Shown here: positions 9,389-19,703 of the stretch, piece after piece
How positions within the stretch are numbered: the first letter of the stretch is position 1
Layout: every line of letters begins with the position of its first letter
The notes under the pieces: generated by a model
Database searches by the model: none
What the model was told of the DNA's origin: nothing
What the model saw: only the letters and a program-made list of their open reading frames with translations
Position numbers and translations under genes: made by a program
Origin: Cellulomonas citrea
Lineage (GTDB): Bacteria > Actinomycetota > Actinomycetes > Actinomycetales > Cellulomonadaceae
Direction: 5' to 3'
Length of the DNA stretch: 40,295 bases
Assembly (NCBI RefSeq): GCF_009829685.1
Contig: NZ_VWSD01000011.1
Span: 1 to 40,295, forward strand

Positions 9389-9697
9389 CGTCCCCCTCGG
9401 TCGCCGGTCCCGACGGGTGCCGCGGACCGCTCCTGCGAGCCATCGGACCACCTGGGGCCGCGCCGTCCGGCTCGACACGCTGACCCGGTCGATCTCGCTG
9501 CGCAGCGACTGCCCCGAGCGTGCAGGTCATCGCGCGGACCCGCTACTACGCTGGCTGCTCGCAGGTCGTCGCCTGGGGTGCCCGGACTCGTCCTGCACCT
9601 GCTGGCCCCGTTCGTCGTCGCGGGCCGTCGGCGGGCTCCCGGCACCGGGCCGGGTGGGGTGACGGGACGACGACCGCAGGCTGAGAGAGGTCCGACG
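9389..9697. other. Intergenic region between chemoreceptor and second LacI gene
   Basis: This 309-base gap separates two divergent genes. I see no TGGGAGCGCTCCCA-type box in it, so the second LacI gene does not look controlled by the operator found upstream of cbp and cebE. A TACGCT hexamer at 9547-9552 could be a -10 for the LacI gene, without a convincing -35. No coding frame with a plausible start or ribosome site was found. Confidence 0.4.
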
Positions 9698-10744
9698 ATG
9701 CGAGGCAATGGTGCGGTCGCCCCCGCCACGTCAGGCGGTGCGCCGACTCTCGAGCAGGTGGCCGAGCTCGCCGGTGTCTCCCGGTCGACGGCGTCGCGTG
9801 CGATCAACGGTGGCGAACGGGTCTCCGAGGCGGCGATGGCGTCGGTCAAGGCGGCGGTCGCGTCGCTCGGGTACACCCCGAACCGCGCCGCACGGTCACT
9901 GGTCACCCGGCGGACCGACTCCATCGCCCTCGTGGTGCCGGAGCCCGACGAGTTCGCACTGTCCGACCCCTTCGTCATCGGGATCCTGTCCGGGCTGTCG
10001 AGCTCGTTGGCGGACTCCGACGTGCAGGTCGTGCTCGTGATCGCCCGTCCCGGTCAGGCCGAGCGCACCGCGCGGTTCCTGCGGGGAGGGCACGTCGACG
10101 GCGCGATCGTGGTCTCGCACCACCTCGGCGGTGACATGGACCCGGCGCTGGGCGACCTGGCGCTGCCGCACGTGTTCGTCGGCCGCCCGTTGCTGGCGAC
10201 CGGTCCCGGCCACACGGTGCCGCAGTACGTCGACACCGACAACGAGGGCGGCGGTGTGCTCGCCACCCGGCACCTCATCGAGCGCGGTCGTCGGCGGATC
10301 GCCACGATCGCGGGGCCGGAGGACATGTCGGCAGGCATCGACCGGCTCACCGGCTGGCGCAAGGAGCTCGAGGCCGCAGGACTGGCCACCGACGCCGTCG
10401 TGCACGGCGACTTCACCCTGGCGGGCGGTCGCGCGGCCGCCCATCGGCTGCTCGACGAGTACCCGGACCTCGACGGCATCGTCGCGGCCTCCGACCTCAT
10501 GGCCGTGGGGGCGCTGGCCGCGTTGGCCGCGCGGGGCAAGGTCGTGCCGCGGGACGTGGCGGTCGTCGGCTACGACAACCTCGGCGTCGCGGCCACGGCC
10601 CAGCCGCCGCTGACGACCGTGGTGCAGCCGGTGGTGGCGATGGCGGCTGCGGCCGGTGAACGGCTGCTCGACCTGCTGGCCGGCGGTGCGCCGCGCGAGC
10701 CCAGGGTGTTCCCGGCCGAGCTCGTGGTGCGGGCCTCGAGCTGA
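9698..10744 (+). CDS. Second LacI-family regulator, paralogue of the upstream one
   Basis: Product of 348 residues; the ATG has GAGAGAGG 7 bases upstream. The helix-turn-helix is PTLEQVAELAGVSRSTASRAINGG. The sugar-binding domain follows the first LacI protein almost residue by residue, with long identical runs such as SLADSDVQVVLVIARPG and RAAAHRLLDEYPDLDGIVAASDL. Differences cluster around residues that could line the ligand pocket (for example VGRPLLATGPGHTV against VGRPYAAVGEARAS). It may bind the same DNA sites but answer to a different oligosaccharide. A hairpin follows its stop. Confidence 0.9.
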   Translation: MRGNGAVAPATSGGAPTLEQVAELAGVSRSTASRAINGGERVSEAAMASVKAAVASLGYTPNRAARSLVTRRTDSIALVVPEPDEFALSDPFVIGILSGLSSSLADSDVQVVLVIARPGQAERTARFLRGGHVDGAIVVSHHLGGDMDPALGDLALPHVFVGRPLLATGPGHTVPQYVDTDNEGGGVLATRHLIERGRRRIATIAGPEDMSAGIDRLTGWRKELEAAGLATDAVVHGDFTLAGGRAAAHRLLDEYPDLDGIVAASDLMAVGALAALAARGKVVPRDVAVVGYDNLGVAATAQPPLTTVVQPVVAMAAAAGERLLDLLAGGAPREPRVFPAELVVRASS

Positions 10745-10747
10745 ACC

Positions 10748-10768
10748 GGGCGGCCGGCGGGGCCGCCC
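10748..10768. terminator. Hairpin between convergent lacI and hydrolase genes
   Basis: GGGCGGCC (10748-10755) and GGCCGCCC (10761-10768) pair over 8 bases with a 5-base loop, directly after the LacI stop and before the convergent hydrolase stop. There is no T-tract. Confidence 0.5.
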
Positions 10769-10809
10769 CGACCGTCGTCGACAGGCCGCTGGCCGGCCGG
10801 GTGCGCCGA

Positions 10810-13034
<2,225 letters not shown>

Positions 13035-13041
13035 CCGGTCC

Positions 13042-13077
13042 GCGGCGTCGGTCCACCCTGGGGTGGGCCGACGCCGC
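13042..13077 (+). terminator. Long hairpin terminator after the hydrolase gene
   Basis: Arms 13042-13058 and 13061-13077 are complementary over 17 positions with one G-U pair; the real loop is probably 4 bases. It starts 7 bases after the hydrolase stop. A few T residues follow (GTCCTTG). Confidence 0.75.
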
Positions 13078-13099
13078 ACGGTCCTTGCAGAACCCGAAC

Positions 13100-13117
13100 A
13101 CGGACCGAACCGTCCGT
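13100..13117. promoter_or_regulatory. Inverted repeat upstream of the secreted protein gene
   Basis: ACGGAC (13100-13105) and GTCCGT (13112-13117) form a 6-base inverted repeat across a 6-base spacer, 70-87 bases before the ATG at 13187. It could be a regulator site for the four-gene chain that follows. No matching copy was seen elsewhere. Confidence 0.35.
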
Positions 13118-13186
13118 CGACGTGGGACGCGCACGGTGGGCATGCACCGCAGGTCCTGGTGCCCCCACCGACGAACGGATCACGTC

Positions 13187-13675
13187 ATGACCATTCCTCG
13201 ACCACGTCGAACCGCAACGGCAGCCCTCGCGGTGCTCACCGGTGCGGCCCTGCTCGTCGGTGCTGCAGGTGCGAGCTGGGCCGCACCCGCCCCCGCGCAG
13301 GACCCCTCGCCCTCGGCCACGACACCGTCCGGCGGCCCGACGGTCCTCGTGCAGGACGGCACCGTCACGGTCACGCTCGACACGGCCCAGGTCCAGCAGA
13401 TGTGCGCCGCGGTGCCCGAGGCACAGCAGCGGATCGCCGCGCTCGTAGCCCGGATCCAGGCCGGGAGCGACGTGCCGGGTTCGGCTGCGTCCGTCAGCGC
13501 ACGTGCGGCGGCAGCCCGCGCGGACGGTCAGGAGAACGCGGCCGCGCGGCTCGACCTGCGCGCCCAGCTGCGCCTGAGCAGGGTCGATGAGCTGCAGCAG
13601 GTCTCGGCGCGGCTCACCCGGGCGCAGGACACGGTGTGCACCCCGCTCGCGGCGCAGCTGGGCAGCGGATCGTGA
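13187..13675 (+). CDS. Secreted helical protein, first gene of a two-component operon
   Basis: Product of 162 residues with a Sec signal peptide (MTIPRPRRTATAAL, hydrophobic core, AGASWAAPAP; cleavage near residue 33). The mature part has a Pro/Ser linker, a short strand-like VLVQDGTVTVTL, and long Ala/Arg/Gln helices. The only two Cys (in QQMCAAVPE and DTVCTPLAA) bracket the helical region and could form one disulfide. I do not recognise the family. It may monitor the envelope, much as CpxP or Spy do in proteobacteria, but that is analogy only. Its stop overlaps the next start (GTGA). An ATG at 13142 would spoil the signal peptide. Confidence 0.8.
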   Translation: MTIPRPRRTATAALAVLTGAALLVGAAGASWAAPAPAQDPSPSATTPSGGPTVLVQDGTVTVTLDTAQVQQMCAAVPEAQQRIAALVARIQAGSDVPGSAASVSARAAAARADGQENAAARLDLRAQLRLSRVDELQQVSARLTRAQDTVCTPLAAQLGSGS

Positions 13676-13974
13676 GCGGCTCGTCGCGCCTCGCTCGTCG
13701 CGCAGGTGCCGGCGCGCTGCTCGTGCTCGTCGTGAGCCTGGCGGTGGCCGGCTGCGGCGGGCGGCAGTCCTCGCACACCTCGCCCGGCGGCGGCGAAGCA
13801 TCGGTCAGCCCGGCCCCGATCGAGGTCGAGCCGACCGCATCCGGGCCTGGCGGGGCCTCGTCCCCGAGCATCGTCGTGCAGCAGGATGACCTCGACGAGC
13901 TGTCGGCGGCGCTCGACGACGAGAAGGCACTGGAGACCGAGGTGAACGACGAGATGGCTGCGGACTCCCCGTGA
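13672..13974 (+). CDS. Small acidic lipoprotein
   Basis: Product of 100 residues from a GTG that overlaps the previous stop by four bases. The N-terminus is a lipoprotein signal (SSRLARRAGAG, hydrophobic stretch, SLAVAGCGG). After lipidation a Ser/Pro/Gly spacer leads to a strongly acidic helix (QQDDLDELSAALDDEKALE). No known family is recognised. It is joined to a secreted protein upstream and to a response regulator and kinase downstream by GTGA overlaps, so it is probably an accessory sensor or ligand of that kinase. Confidence 0.8.
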   Translation: MSGSSRLARRAGAGALLVLVVSLAVAGCGGRQSSHTSPGGGEASVSPAPIEVEPTASGPGGASSPSIVVQQDDLDELSAALDDEKALETEVNDEMAADSP

Positions 13975-14663
13975 CGGATGGTCGGGGCCTGGTCGTGGTG
14001 GTCGAGGACGACCCAGCGGTGACCAGCCTCCTGCGCCTCTACCTCACCCGGGACGGGTTCGGTGTCGAGACGTACGGCGACGGGAGCACGGCCCTGCACG
14101 CCATCGCGGCGCACCGTCCCGTGGCCGTCGTCCTCGACATCGGGTTGCCGGGCACGGACGGCATCGAGGTGTGCCGGCGGCTGCGGGCCGCCGGCGACCG
14201 TACCCCGGTGCTCTTCGTCACCGCTCGCGACGACGAGGTGGACAGGGTCCTGGGGCTCGAGCTCGGGGCGGACGACTACGTGACGAAGCCGTTCAGCCCG
14301 CGCGAGCTCGTCGCCCGCGTGCACGCGGTGCTGCGCCGCGCCCGGCCCGAGGTCGAGCCGGCGACCCGCACGCTGGGCGCGGTCACGGTCGACGTCGAAC
14401 GACGTCGGGTCTGGAACGCCGGGGCCGAGGTCGCGCTCACGGCGACCGAGTTCGAGCTGCTGGCGCATCTGCTGCGTCAGCCCGGCCGGGTGTGGCGACG
14501 CGAGGAGCTGCTCGGCGCCGTGTGGGGCTACAGCGCCGCTGGGGGCAGTCGCACGGTCGACGTCCACGTCTCCCAGCTGCGTTCGAAGCTCGGGCGGACC
14601 TGCCCGATCCGGACGGTCCGCGGCGTCGGGTACGCGGCCGACGAGCGCGGTGACCTGCCGTGA
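13971..14663 (+). CDS. OmpR/PhoB-type response regulator
   Basis: Cytosolic DNA-binding response regulator, 230 residues, from a GTG overlapping the lipoprotein stop. The receiver domain (1-120) has the acidic pair Asp13-Asp14, phosphoacceptor Asp56 (VVLDIGLPG), Thr84 and Lys106 (VTKPFSPREL). The C-terminal winged helix (about 130-225) carries VALTATEFELLAHLLRQPGRV and SRTVDVHVSQLRSKLG, then TVRGVGYAA. Its partner kinase follows with another GTGA overlap. Targets are unknown; the secreted protein and lipoprotein genes at the head of the operon are likely to be controlled by it. Confidence 0.95.
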   Translation: MTDGRGLVVVVEDDPAVTSLLRLYLTRDGFGVETYGDGSTALHAIAAHRPVAVVLDIGLPGTDGIEVCRRLRAAGDRTPVLFVTARDDEVDRVLGLELGADDYVTKPFSPRELVARVHAVLRRARPEVEPATRTLGAVTVDVERRRVWNAGAEVALTATEFELLAHLLRQPGRVWRREELLGAVWGYSAAGGSRTVDVHVSQLRSKLGRTCPIRTVRGVGYAADERGDLP

Positions 14664-15838
14664 CCGCCCGCCGCGCGCCCGACGGTGCCGCGATGCCCCG
14701 TGGTCGGGTGTCCATCAGCGCACGGGTCACGCTCCTGACCGTCGGGGTGGCCCTGGTCGCGGCGGTGCTGGCGAGCGTCGCGACCGCCCGCGTCCTGGCC
14801 GCGGCTCAGGGCGTCGACGTCCGCAGCGTGCTGGGGACGATCCATACCGAACGGGTGGGAGCCGATGGCACCTTGCTCGAGGAGGTCCAGGTCGCGGCCA
14901 GGCGGCCGCTGGTGCTGCGTTCGGTGCTGACATCGGCCGGTGTGGGCCTGGCTGTCGGGCTTGCGGCCGGTGCGTCGATGTCCGTCCTGCTGGGACGTCC
15001 GCTGCGTCGGACAGCGGAGGTGGCCCGCGCGATGGGGGCCGGGCGCCGTGACCTGCGGGTGGCCGTCGAGGGGCCGCCCGAGGTGGCGGACGTCGCCGTG
15101 AGCCTCAACGACCTGGCCGACGCGCTGGAGCGCAGCGAGTCCCGGCAGCGCGCGTTCCTGCTCTCGGTCTCCCACGAGCTGCGAACGCCGCTCACGGCGG
15201 TGCAGGGGTTCGCCGAGTCGATCGCCGACGGCGTGGTCACCGGCGCCGACGCGGCCGATGCGGCCCGCGTCGTCGTGGCCGAGTCGCACCGGCTCGAACG
15301 TCTGGTGCACGACCTTCTCGACCTTGCCCGGCTGGGCGCGGTCGACTTCCGGCTGGACGTGGCGGACGTGGACCTGGGTCGCCTGGTCGAGGAGGCCGCG
15401 ACGGTGTGGCGTCCCCGGGCCGGCGGCGTGCGCTTCCGGTGTGAGCCCCCGGCTGCTGCGATCGTGGTGCGGACCGATGCGGCCCGGGTGCGACAGGTGA
15501 TCGACGGTCTGGTGCAGAACGCGCTGCGGGTGACGCCGCCGGGGGAGGTCGTCGTGCTGGCGGCACGGGGGCCGGTGGCGGACGACCCGGCGGGCACCGC
15601 GGTCGTGCTGCAGGTCCGGGACGGCGGGCCTGGTCTCACCCACGACGACCAGGCCGTGGCGTTCGTGCCCGGGGCGCTCGGTGAGCGGTACCGGAACGAC
15701 CGGCCCGGCGGGGTGGGGATCGGGCTGTCGTTGGTGCACGGTCTGGTGCAGCGCCTCAACGGCGTCGTGGACGTGGGGGTGGCTCCTGAGGGAGGTGCCT
15801 GCTTCACCGTCCGGCTGCGCGACGTGCCGACGTCCTAG
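14660..15838 (+). CDS. Membrane sensor histidine kinase
   Basis: Product of 392 residues from a GTG overlapping the regulator stop. Two membrane segments (about 23-50 and 88-112) flank a short external loop of about 37 residues, too small for a known sensor fold. HAMP follows (to about 160). The dimerisation domain has phosphoacceptor His172 in SVSHELRTPLTAVQGF. The ATPase part has LVQNALRVTPPG (N box), VRDGGPGLTHDD (G1) and PGGVGIGLSLVHG (G2), all intact. With so small a loop, it may sense through partner proteins such as the secreted protein and lipoprotein encoded just upstream. Its stop shares the palindrome CTAG with the convergent MFS gene. Confidence 0.94.
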   Translation: MTARRAPDGAAMPRGRVSISARVTLLTVGVALVAAVLASVATARVLAAAQGVDVRSVLGTIHTERVGADGTLLEEVQVAARRPLVLRSVLTSAGVGLAVGLAAGASMSVLLGRPLRRTAEVARAMGAGRRDLRVAVEGPPEVADVAVSLNDLADALERSESRQRAFLLSVSHELRTPLTAVQGFAESIADGVVTGADAADAARVVVAESHRLERLVHDLLDLARLGAVDFRLDVADVDLGRLVEEAATVWRPRAGGVRFRCEPPAAAIVVRTDAARVRQVIDGLVQNALRVTPPGEVVVLAARGPVADDPAGTAVVLQVRDGGPGLTHDDQAVAFVPGALGERYRNDRPGGVGIGLSLVHGLVQRLNGVVDVGVAPEGGACFTVRLRDVPTS

Positions 15839-17085
15839 CTGTGGGTGAGGGCGTCGAACGCGGCGCGGGCGTCGGCCTGCGTCGCCTCCCGGGCGCGCTC
15901 GGCGAGCTCGAGGCGGCGCAGGCCGCGCCGGTGCGCCGTGTCGAAGGCGACGGCGGCGATCGCGAGCACGGTGACGAGCCCGGCGAGCACCTGGGCGGCG
16001 ACCAGCAGACCGGCCTGGGTGACGAGCACACCCGCCGCGACGACGGGGACGGAGATGCCCGCGTAGGCGACGAGGAACAGGGCCGAGGTGACCTGGGCCC
16101 GGCGCCCGGCGGGTGAGACCTCGGCGACCAGGGCGAGCGAGGCGGAGAACGCGAGCCCGACGCCGGCACCGCCGACGAGGGCGGCGAGGCCGTACAGCGG
16201 CAGGGACGTGGCCGCGAGCGAGGCCACGAGCAGCCCGACGCCCACCGGCAGGGCGACCAGCCCGGTGACGAGCGAGCGCCGCAGGCCGAGCCGAGGACGC
16301 GCGAGCTGGCCGAGCACACCGGCCCCGAACAGCACGGCCACGAGCGCGCCGACGCTCTGGTGGCTCGTGTCGTGCAACCCCTGGGACAAGAAGGTGCTGG
16401 TCAGCGCGGTGAACAGGCCGAACAGCGCGAAGGCGGCGAAGGCGGCTGCGGCCGCTGCGGCGAAGGCGGACCCGGCGCCGTCGGGCAGCGCCAGGCGCTG
16501 CACCTGCACGACGGGTCCGCGCTCGCCGCGCGGGTGACCGGCGGTCTCGGGTGCCCGGGCGACGAGCAGCGCCGGCACCAGCAGGGCCAGGTGCACGAGG
16601 TAGGGGAGCGTGGTGGGGTGCGCGACGTGCTGGGCGAGCACACCGGCCAGCAGGGCGCCGAGCCCGAGGCCGCCCATGTTGGCCACCGTGGCGAGGGTGA
16701 CGGCCTGACGCGGGTCGTCCGCGAGCTCGGACAGGTAGGCGGTCGCCGCCCCGGTGACCACGCCGACGGACAGTCCGGACAGGGCGCGGCCCGCCAGCAG
16801 CAGAGGGACGGAGTCGGCGAGCAGGAACACGACGGAGCTGGCCGCGGCGACGGCGACACCGGCCAGCAGCACCCGGCGCCGGCCCAGCGCGTCGGAGGCG
16901 CCGCCGAGCAGCAGCAGCGCCGCCATGGTGCCGACCGCGTAGGCGGCGAAGACGACGGTGATCCCGGTCGCGGTGAGCCCGAGCTGCGCGGCGTAGAAGG
17001 GGTAGATCGGGGTGGGCAGCGTGCCGCCCAGCATGACGACGGTGAACAGGTGCATGACCACCAGCAGCGCTCGACGACGGGACAC
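15835..17085 (-). CDS. MFS transporter, probable drug efflux
   Basis: Integral membrane protein of 416 residues; the GTG has GGAGG 5 bases upstream. About twelve membrane segments are visible. The loop between segments 2 and 3 carries the MFS signature GGASDALGRRRVLLAG. The sequence fits the proton-driven drug exporter group rather than sugar importers, but the substrate is unknown. It is divergent from a TetR gene with an operator between them, the usual design of inducible efflux. Its 3' end overlaps that of the histidine kinase by four bases. Confidence 0.9.
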   Translation of the reverse strand: MSRRRALLVVMHLFTVVMLGGTLPTPIYPFYAAQLGLTATGITVVFAAYAVGTMAALLLLGGASDALGRRRVLLAGVAVAAASSVVFLLADSVPLLLAGRALSGLSVGVVTGAATAYLSELADDPRQAVTLATVANMGGLGLGALLAGVLAQHVAHPTTLPYLVHLALLVPALLVARAPETAGHPRGERGPVVQVQRLALPDGAGSAFAAAAAAAFAAFALFGLFTALTSTFLSQGLHDTSHQSVGALVAVLFGAGVLGQLARPRLGLRRSLVTGLVALPVGVGLLVASLAATSLPLYGLAALVGGAGVGLAFSASLALVAEVSPAGRRAQVTSALFLVAYAGISVPVVAAGVLVTQAGLLVAAQVLAGLVTVLAIAAVAFDTAHRRGLRRLELAERAREATQADARAAFDALTHS

Positions 17086-17112
17086 GGCGACCTCCGAGAC
17101 CGGTATTAATGA

Positions 17113-17142
17113 ACTGAACGTTCAGTATTGTTGCGCTACTCT
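17113..17142. promoter_or_regulatory. TetR operator overlapping a leaderless promoter
   Basis: ACTGAACGTTCAGT (17113-17126) is a perfect 14-base palindrome between the divergent MFS and tetR starts. A -10 hexamer TACTCT (17137-17142) lies 6 bases before the tetR GTG, so the message would begin at the start codon. The -35 position (about 17114-17119) falls inside the palindrome, so bound repressor would block the polymerase. Confidence 0.75.
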
Positions 17143-17148
17143 CATCCC

Positions 17149-17799
17149 GTGTCCAGCCCTCAGCGACCGCACCCCGCCGCCCCCGCCCCGGCCGCACGTC
17201 GCGGACGGCCGCGCTCGGCCCGCGCCGAGCAGGCCGTCATGGCCGCGGCCCAGGGGCTGCTCGCCGAGCGCGGGCTCGCGGGTCTGACGATGGACGCGGT
17301 CGCCGAGCGCGCCGGGGTGGGCAAGGCGACCGTCTACAAGTGGTGGAGCTCGAAGGGTGTGCTCGCCCTCGACGCGCTGCTGCGCCAGGTCGACGACGAG
17401 GTCCGGGTGCCCGACACCGGCGACCTCGCCGCGGACCTCACCGAGCACATCCAGCGGCTCGTGGTCTTCCTGCGCGACACCGTCGGCGGGCGCACGGTCG
17501 CCGAGCTCATCGGCCAGGGGCAGCAGGACCCGGCCACGGCCGCCGCCGTGCGCGACGCGTGGATCGCACCCCGCCGGCGCGGCGCATCGCTGCGGATCGA
17601 CGCCGCTCTCGCGCGTGGCGAGCTGCGGCCCGGTCTGGACGGCGACCTCGTGCTCGACCTGCTCTACGGTCCGGTCTACTACCGGCTGCTCATCGGCCAC
17701 GGCGAGCTGTCCGACGACCTGCCCGCCGCGCTCGTGGACGCGGCGCTGCGGGGGGTGGCTCCGCGGGGTGCTGGGGGCAGCCGAGACGGCCTGCGGTGA
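17149..17799 (+). CDS. TetR/AcrR regulator of the divergent MFS transporter
   Basis: Product of 216 residues. A basic N-terminal arm (PAARRGRPRSARAEQ) leads into the helix-turn-helix LLAERGLAGLTMDAVAERAGVGKATVYKWWSSKGVLA. The C-terminal domain includes YGPVYYRLLIGHGELS, typical of the TetR_C_11 type found with efflux pumps. The GTG at 17149 has no ribosome site but a TACTCT hexamer 6 bases upstream, so translation from a leaderless message is likely. A TTG seven codons earlier is open but lies inside the promoter. It probably represses itself and the exporter. Confidence 0.9.
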   Translation: MSSPQRPHPAAPAPAARRGRPRSARAEQAVMAAAQGLLAERGLAGLTMDAVAERAGVGKATVYKWWSSKGVLALDALLRQVDDEVRVPDTGDLAADLTEHIQRLVVFLRDTVGGRTVAELIGQGQQDPATAAAVRDAWIAPRRRGASLRIDAALARGELRPGLDGDLVLDLLYGPVYYRLLIGHGELSDDLPAALVDAALRGVAPRGAGGSRDGLR

Positions 17800-17811
17800 C
17801 CTGGGCCGGGA

Positions 17812-17885
17812 TGGAGCGGACGACGGGAATCGAACCCGCGTAGCCAGTTTGGAAGACTGGGGCTCTACCATTGAGCTACGTCCGC
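17812..17885 (-). tRNA. tRNA-Gly (anticodon TCC)
   Basis: On the minus strand the acceptor stem GCGGACG/CGTCCGC is perfect, the D arm is GCTC-AATGGTA-GAGC, the anticodon stem-loop is CCAGT-CTTCCAA-ACTGG with anticodon TCC, and the T loop is TTCGATT. The discriminator is T (17815), and CCA is encoded at 17814-17812. The body without CCA is 71 bases. Confidence 0.97.
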
Positions 17886-17974
17886 GCAGGTCGTCGGCTC
17901 CCCGCAAGCAGTGCACGAGGGAAGCACACCGACCCGGCCGCCCAGAGTACCGGGCCGCGGGGCGGACGTGATCA

Positions 17975-18051
17975 CGGGATGTGGCGCAGGTTGGTAGCGC
18001 GTCCGCTTTGGGAGCGGAAGGTCGCCGGTTCGAATCCGGTCATCCCGACCA
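17975..18051 (+). tRNA. tRNA-Pro (anticodon TGG)
   Basis: The acceptor stem CGGGATG/CATCCCG is perfect. The D arm is GCGC-AGGTTGGTA-GCGC, the anticodon stem-loop TCCGC-TTTGGGA-GCGGA with anticodon TGG, and the T arm GCCGG-TTCGAAT-CCGGT. The discriminator is A (18048), followed by an encoded CCA (18049-18051). It lies 90 bases from tRNA-Gly on the other strand. No integrated element or repeated 3' end is seen beside it. Confidence 0.97.
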
Positions 18052-18108
18052 GCGCTCGCGGACGTCCGTGCGTTCCGGGCCGCTCGGGCGCTCGCCATGG
18101 CACCGCGA

Positions 18109-18139
18109 TTGGGGCCGGGCGCGGCCCGTGACGTACGAT
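18109..18139 (+). promoter_or_regulatory. Putative tig promoter
   Basis: TACGAT (18134-18139) is a good -10 hexamer. The best -35 candidate is TTGGGG (18109-18114), with a long 19-base spacer, so the call is weak. The transcript would have a leader of about 105 bases before the GTG at 18251. Confidence 0.4.
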
Positions 18140-18250
18140 CGGGGGTCGCCTGCGCCTGCCGCATGCCGTGGTGTCATGGCCACCGGCGCGACGGCGCGCA
18201 TCCGACGTCCCAGCGCCCCCGGCGCCCCCGATCCGCAGGAGAGCATCGAA

Positions 18251-19654
18251 GTGAAGAGCGCCGTCGAGACCCTGGAGCCCACGAAGGTCAAGCTCACCGT
18301 CGAGGTGACCTACGACGAGCTCAAGCCGAGCATCGACGAGGCCTACAAGCACATCGCCGAGCAGGTGAGCGTGCCCGGGTTCCGCAAGGGCAAGATCCCG
18401 CCGCGCATCATCGACCAGCGTGTCGGCCGGGTCGCCGTCATCGAGCACGCGGTCAACGAGGGTCTGTCCACCTTCTACGCCCAGGCGGTGCGCGAGAACG
18501 ACCTGCGTCCCCTCGGTCAGCCGCAGGTGGACGTGACCGCCGTCCCCGGCCTGCCCGGTGCGGACGACGACGGTGAGCTGCACTTCACCGCCGAGGTCGA
18601 GGTGCGCCCCACCATCGAGCTGCCGGCCCTCGACGGGCTGTCTGTCTCGGTCGACGGCCTCGAGGTCACCGACGAGGACGTCGCGACGCGTCTGGACGCG
18701 CTGCGCGCCCGGTTCGGCACCCTGGTGGGCGTCGACCGCCCGGCCGCCGACGGCGACTACGTCATCCTCGACCTCACCGCCACGATCGGCGACGAGCAGA
18801 TCGACCAGGTCTCGGGCGTCTCCTACCAGATCGGCTCGGGCACCATGCTCGAGGGCATGGACGAGGCCCTCACCGGTCTGTCCGCCGGTGAGACCACGAC
18901 CTTCACCTCCGCCCTGGCCGGCGGTGAGCACGCCGGCGAGGAGGCCCTCGTCACGCTCGTGGCCACCACCGTCAAGGAGCGTCAGCTGCCCGACGCCGAC
19001 GACGACTTCGCCCAGCTCGCGAGCGAGTTCGACACGCTCGACGAGCTCAAGGACGACCTGCGCCGCCAGGCCGAGGCCGGCAAGACCTCCGGTCGCGCCG
19101 TGCAGGCCCGCGACCAGCTGCTCGCCCACCTGCTCGAGGCCGTCGAGATCCCGGTCCCGGCCGGTGTCATCGAGGACGAGGTGCACCGCCACCTGGAGTC
19201 CGAGGGGCGCCTGGAGGACGACAAGCACCGCGCCGAGGTTCTCGAGGAGTCGACGACGGCGCTGCGCCGCCAGATCCTGCTCGACACCCTGGCCGAGAGC
19301 CTCGACGTCAAGGTCTCGCAGGGTGAGCTCGTCGAGTACCTCGTGGGTGCCGCCCAGCAGTACGGCATGGACCCCAACGAGTTCATCTCGACGCTGGACA
19401 AGAACGGCCAGATCCCGGCCACCGTCGGCGAGGTCGCCCGCGGCAAGTCGCTGGCCGTCGCGCTGCGCCGGGTCCAGGTGCTCGACCCGGCCGGTGCCGC
19501 CGTCGACCTCACCGAGTTCATCGGGACCGACGAGCAGGACCAGCCGATCGCCGACGAGGCCGACGAGGTGGACGACGCCGAGCAGACCCCCGAGGGTGAC
19601 GGCGCCACCGGCCCCGACGCCGCGAGCGACATCTCCTCGGTGCTCGGCCGCTGA
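18251..19654 (+). CDS. tig: Trigger factor, ribosome-associated chaperone
   Basis: Ribosome-bound chaperone and peptidyl-prolyl isomerase, 467 residues. The GTG has AGGAG 9 bases upstream. The ribosome-binding domain carries the L23-docking signature [13 protein letters not shown] (about residues 39-51). The FKBP domain follows ([31 protein letters not shown]), then the helical C-terminal arms and an acidic tail ([17 protein letters not shown]). The length is typical for actinobacteria. The Clp protease genes follow on the same strand, as in many bacteria, but a hairpin lies between them. Confidence 0.98.
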   Translation: MKSAVETLEPTKVKLTVEVTYDELKPSIDEAYKHIAEQVSVPGFRKGKIPPRIIDQRVGRVAVIEHAVNEGLSTFYAQAVRENDLRPLGQPQVDVTAVPGLPGADDDGELHFTAEVEVRPTIELPALDGLSVSVDGLEVTDEDVATRLDALRARFGTLVGVDRPAADGDYVILDLTATIGDEQIDQVSGVSYQIGSGTMLEGMDEALTGLSAGETTTFTSALAGGEHAGEEALVTLVATTVKERQLPDADDDFAQLASEFDTLDELKDDLRRQAEAGKTSGRAVQARDQLLAHLLEAVEIPVPAGVIEDEVHRHLESEGRLEDDKHRAEVLEESTTALRRQILLDTLAESLDVKVSQGELVEYLVGAAQQYGMDPNEFISTLDKNGQIPATVGEVARGKSLAVALRRVQVLDPAGAAVDLTEFIGTDEQDQPIADEADEVDDAEQTPEGDGATGPDAASDISSVLGR

Positions 19655-19658
19655 CCCC

Positions 19659-19691
19659 GGTGCCGGTCGCGGCGACGTCGCGACCGGCACC
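19659..19691 (+). terminator. Terminator hairpin after tig
   Basis: GGTGCCGGTCGCG (19659-19671) pairs perfectly with CGCGACCGGCACC (19679-19691) over 13 bases, with a 7-base loop, starting 5 bases after the tig stop. No T-tract follows. Confidence 0.75.
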
Positions 19692-19703
19692 CCTCACCTG
19701 CTG

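Noticed and set aside
7159-10744. Mobile element or recent DNA duplication explaining the two lacI genes
   Set aside because: No flanking repeats or transposase; the two genes differ at many silent and coding positions, so the duplication is old.
13187-13974. Toxin-antitoxin pair made of the two small overlapping genes
   Set aside because: Both products have export signals (signal peptide and lipobox), which does not fit a cytosolic toxin-antitoxin pair.
17812-18051. Integration site at the tRNA pair
   Set aside because: No integrase gene, no repeated tRNA 3' end and no change in base composition nearby; tig follows directly.
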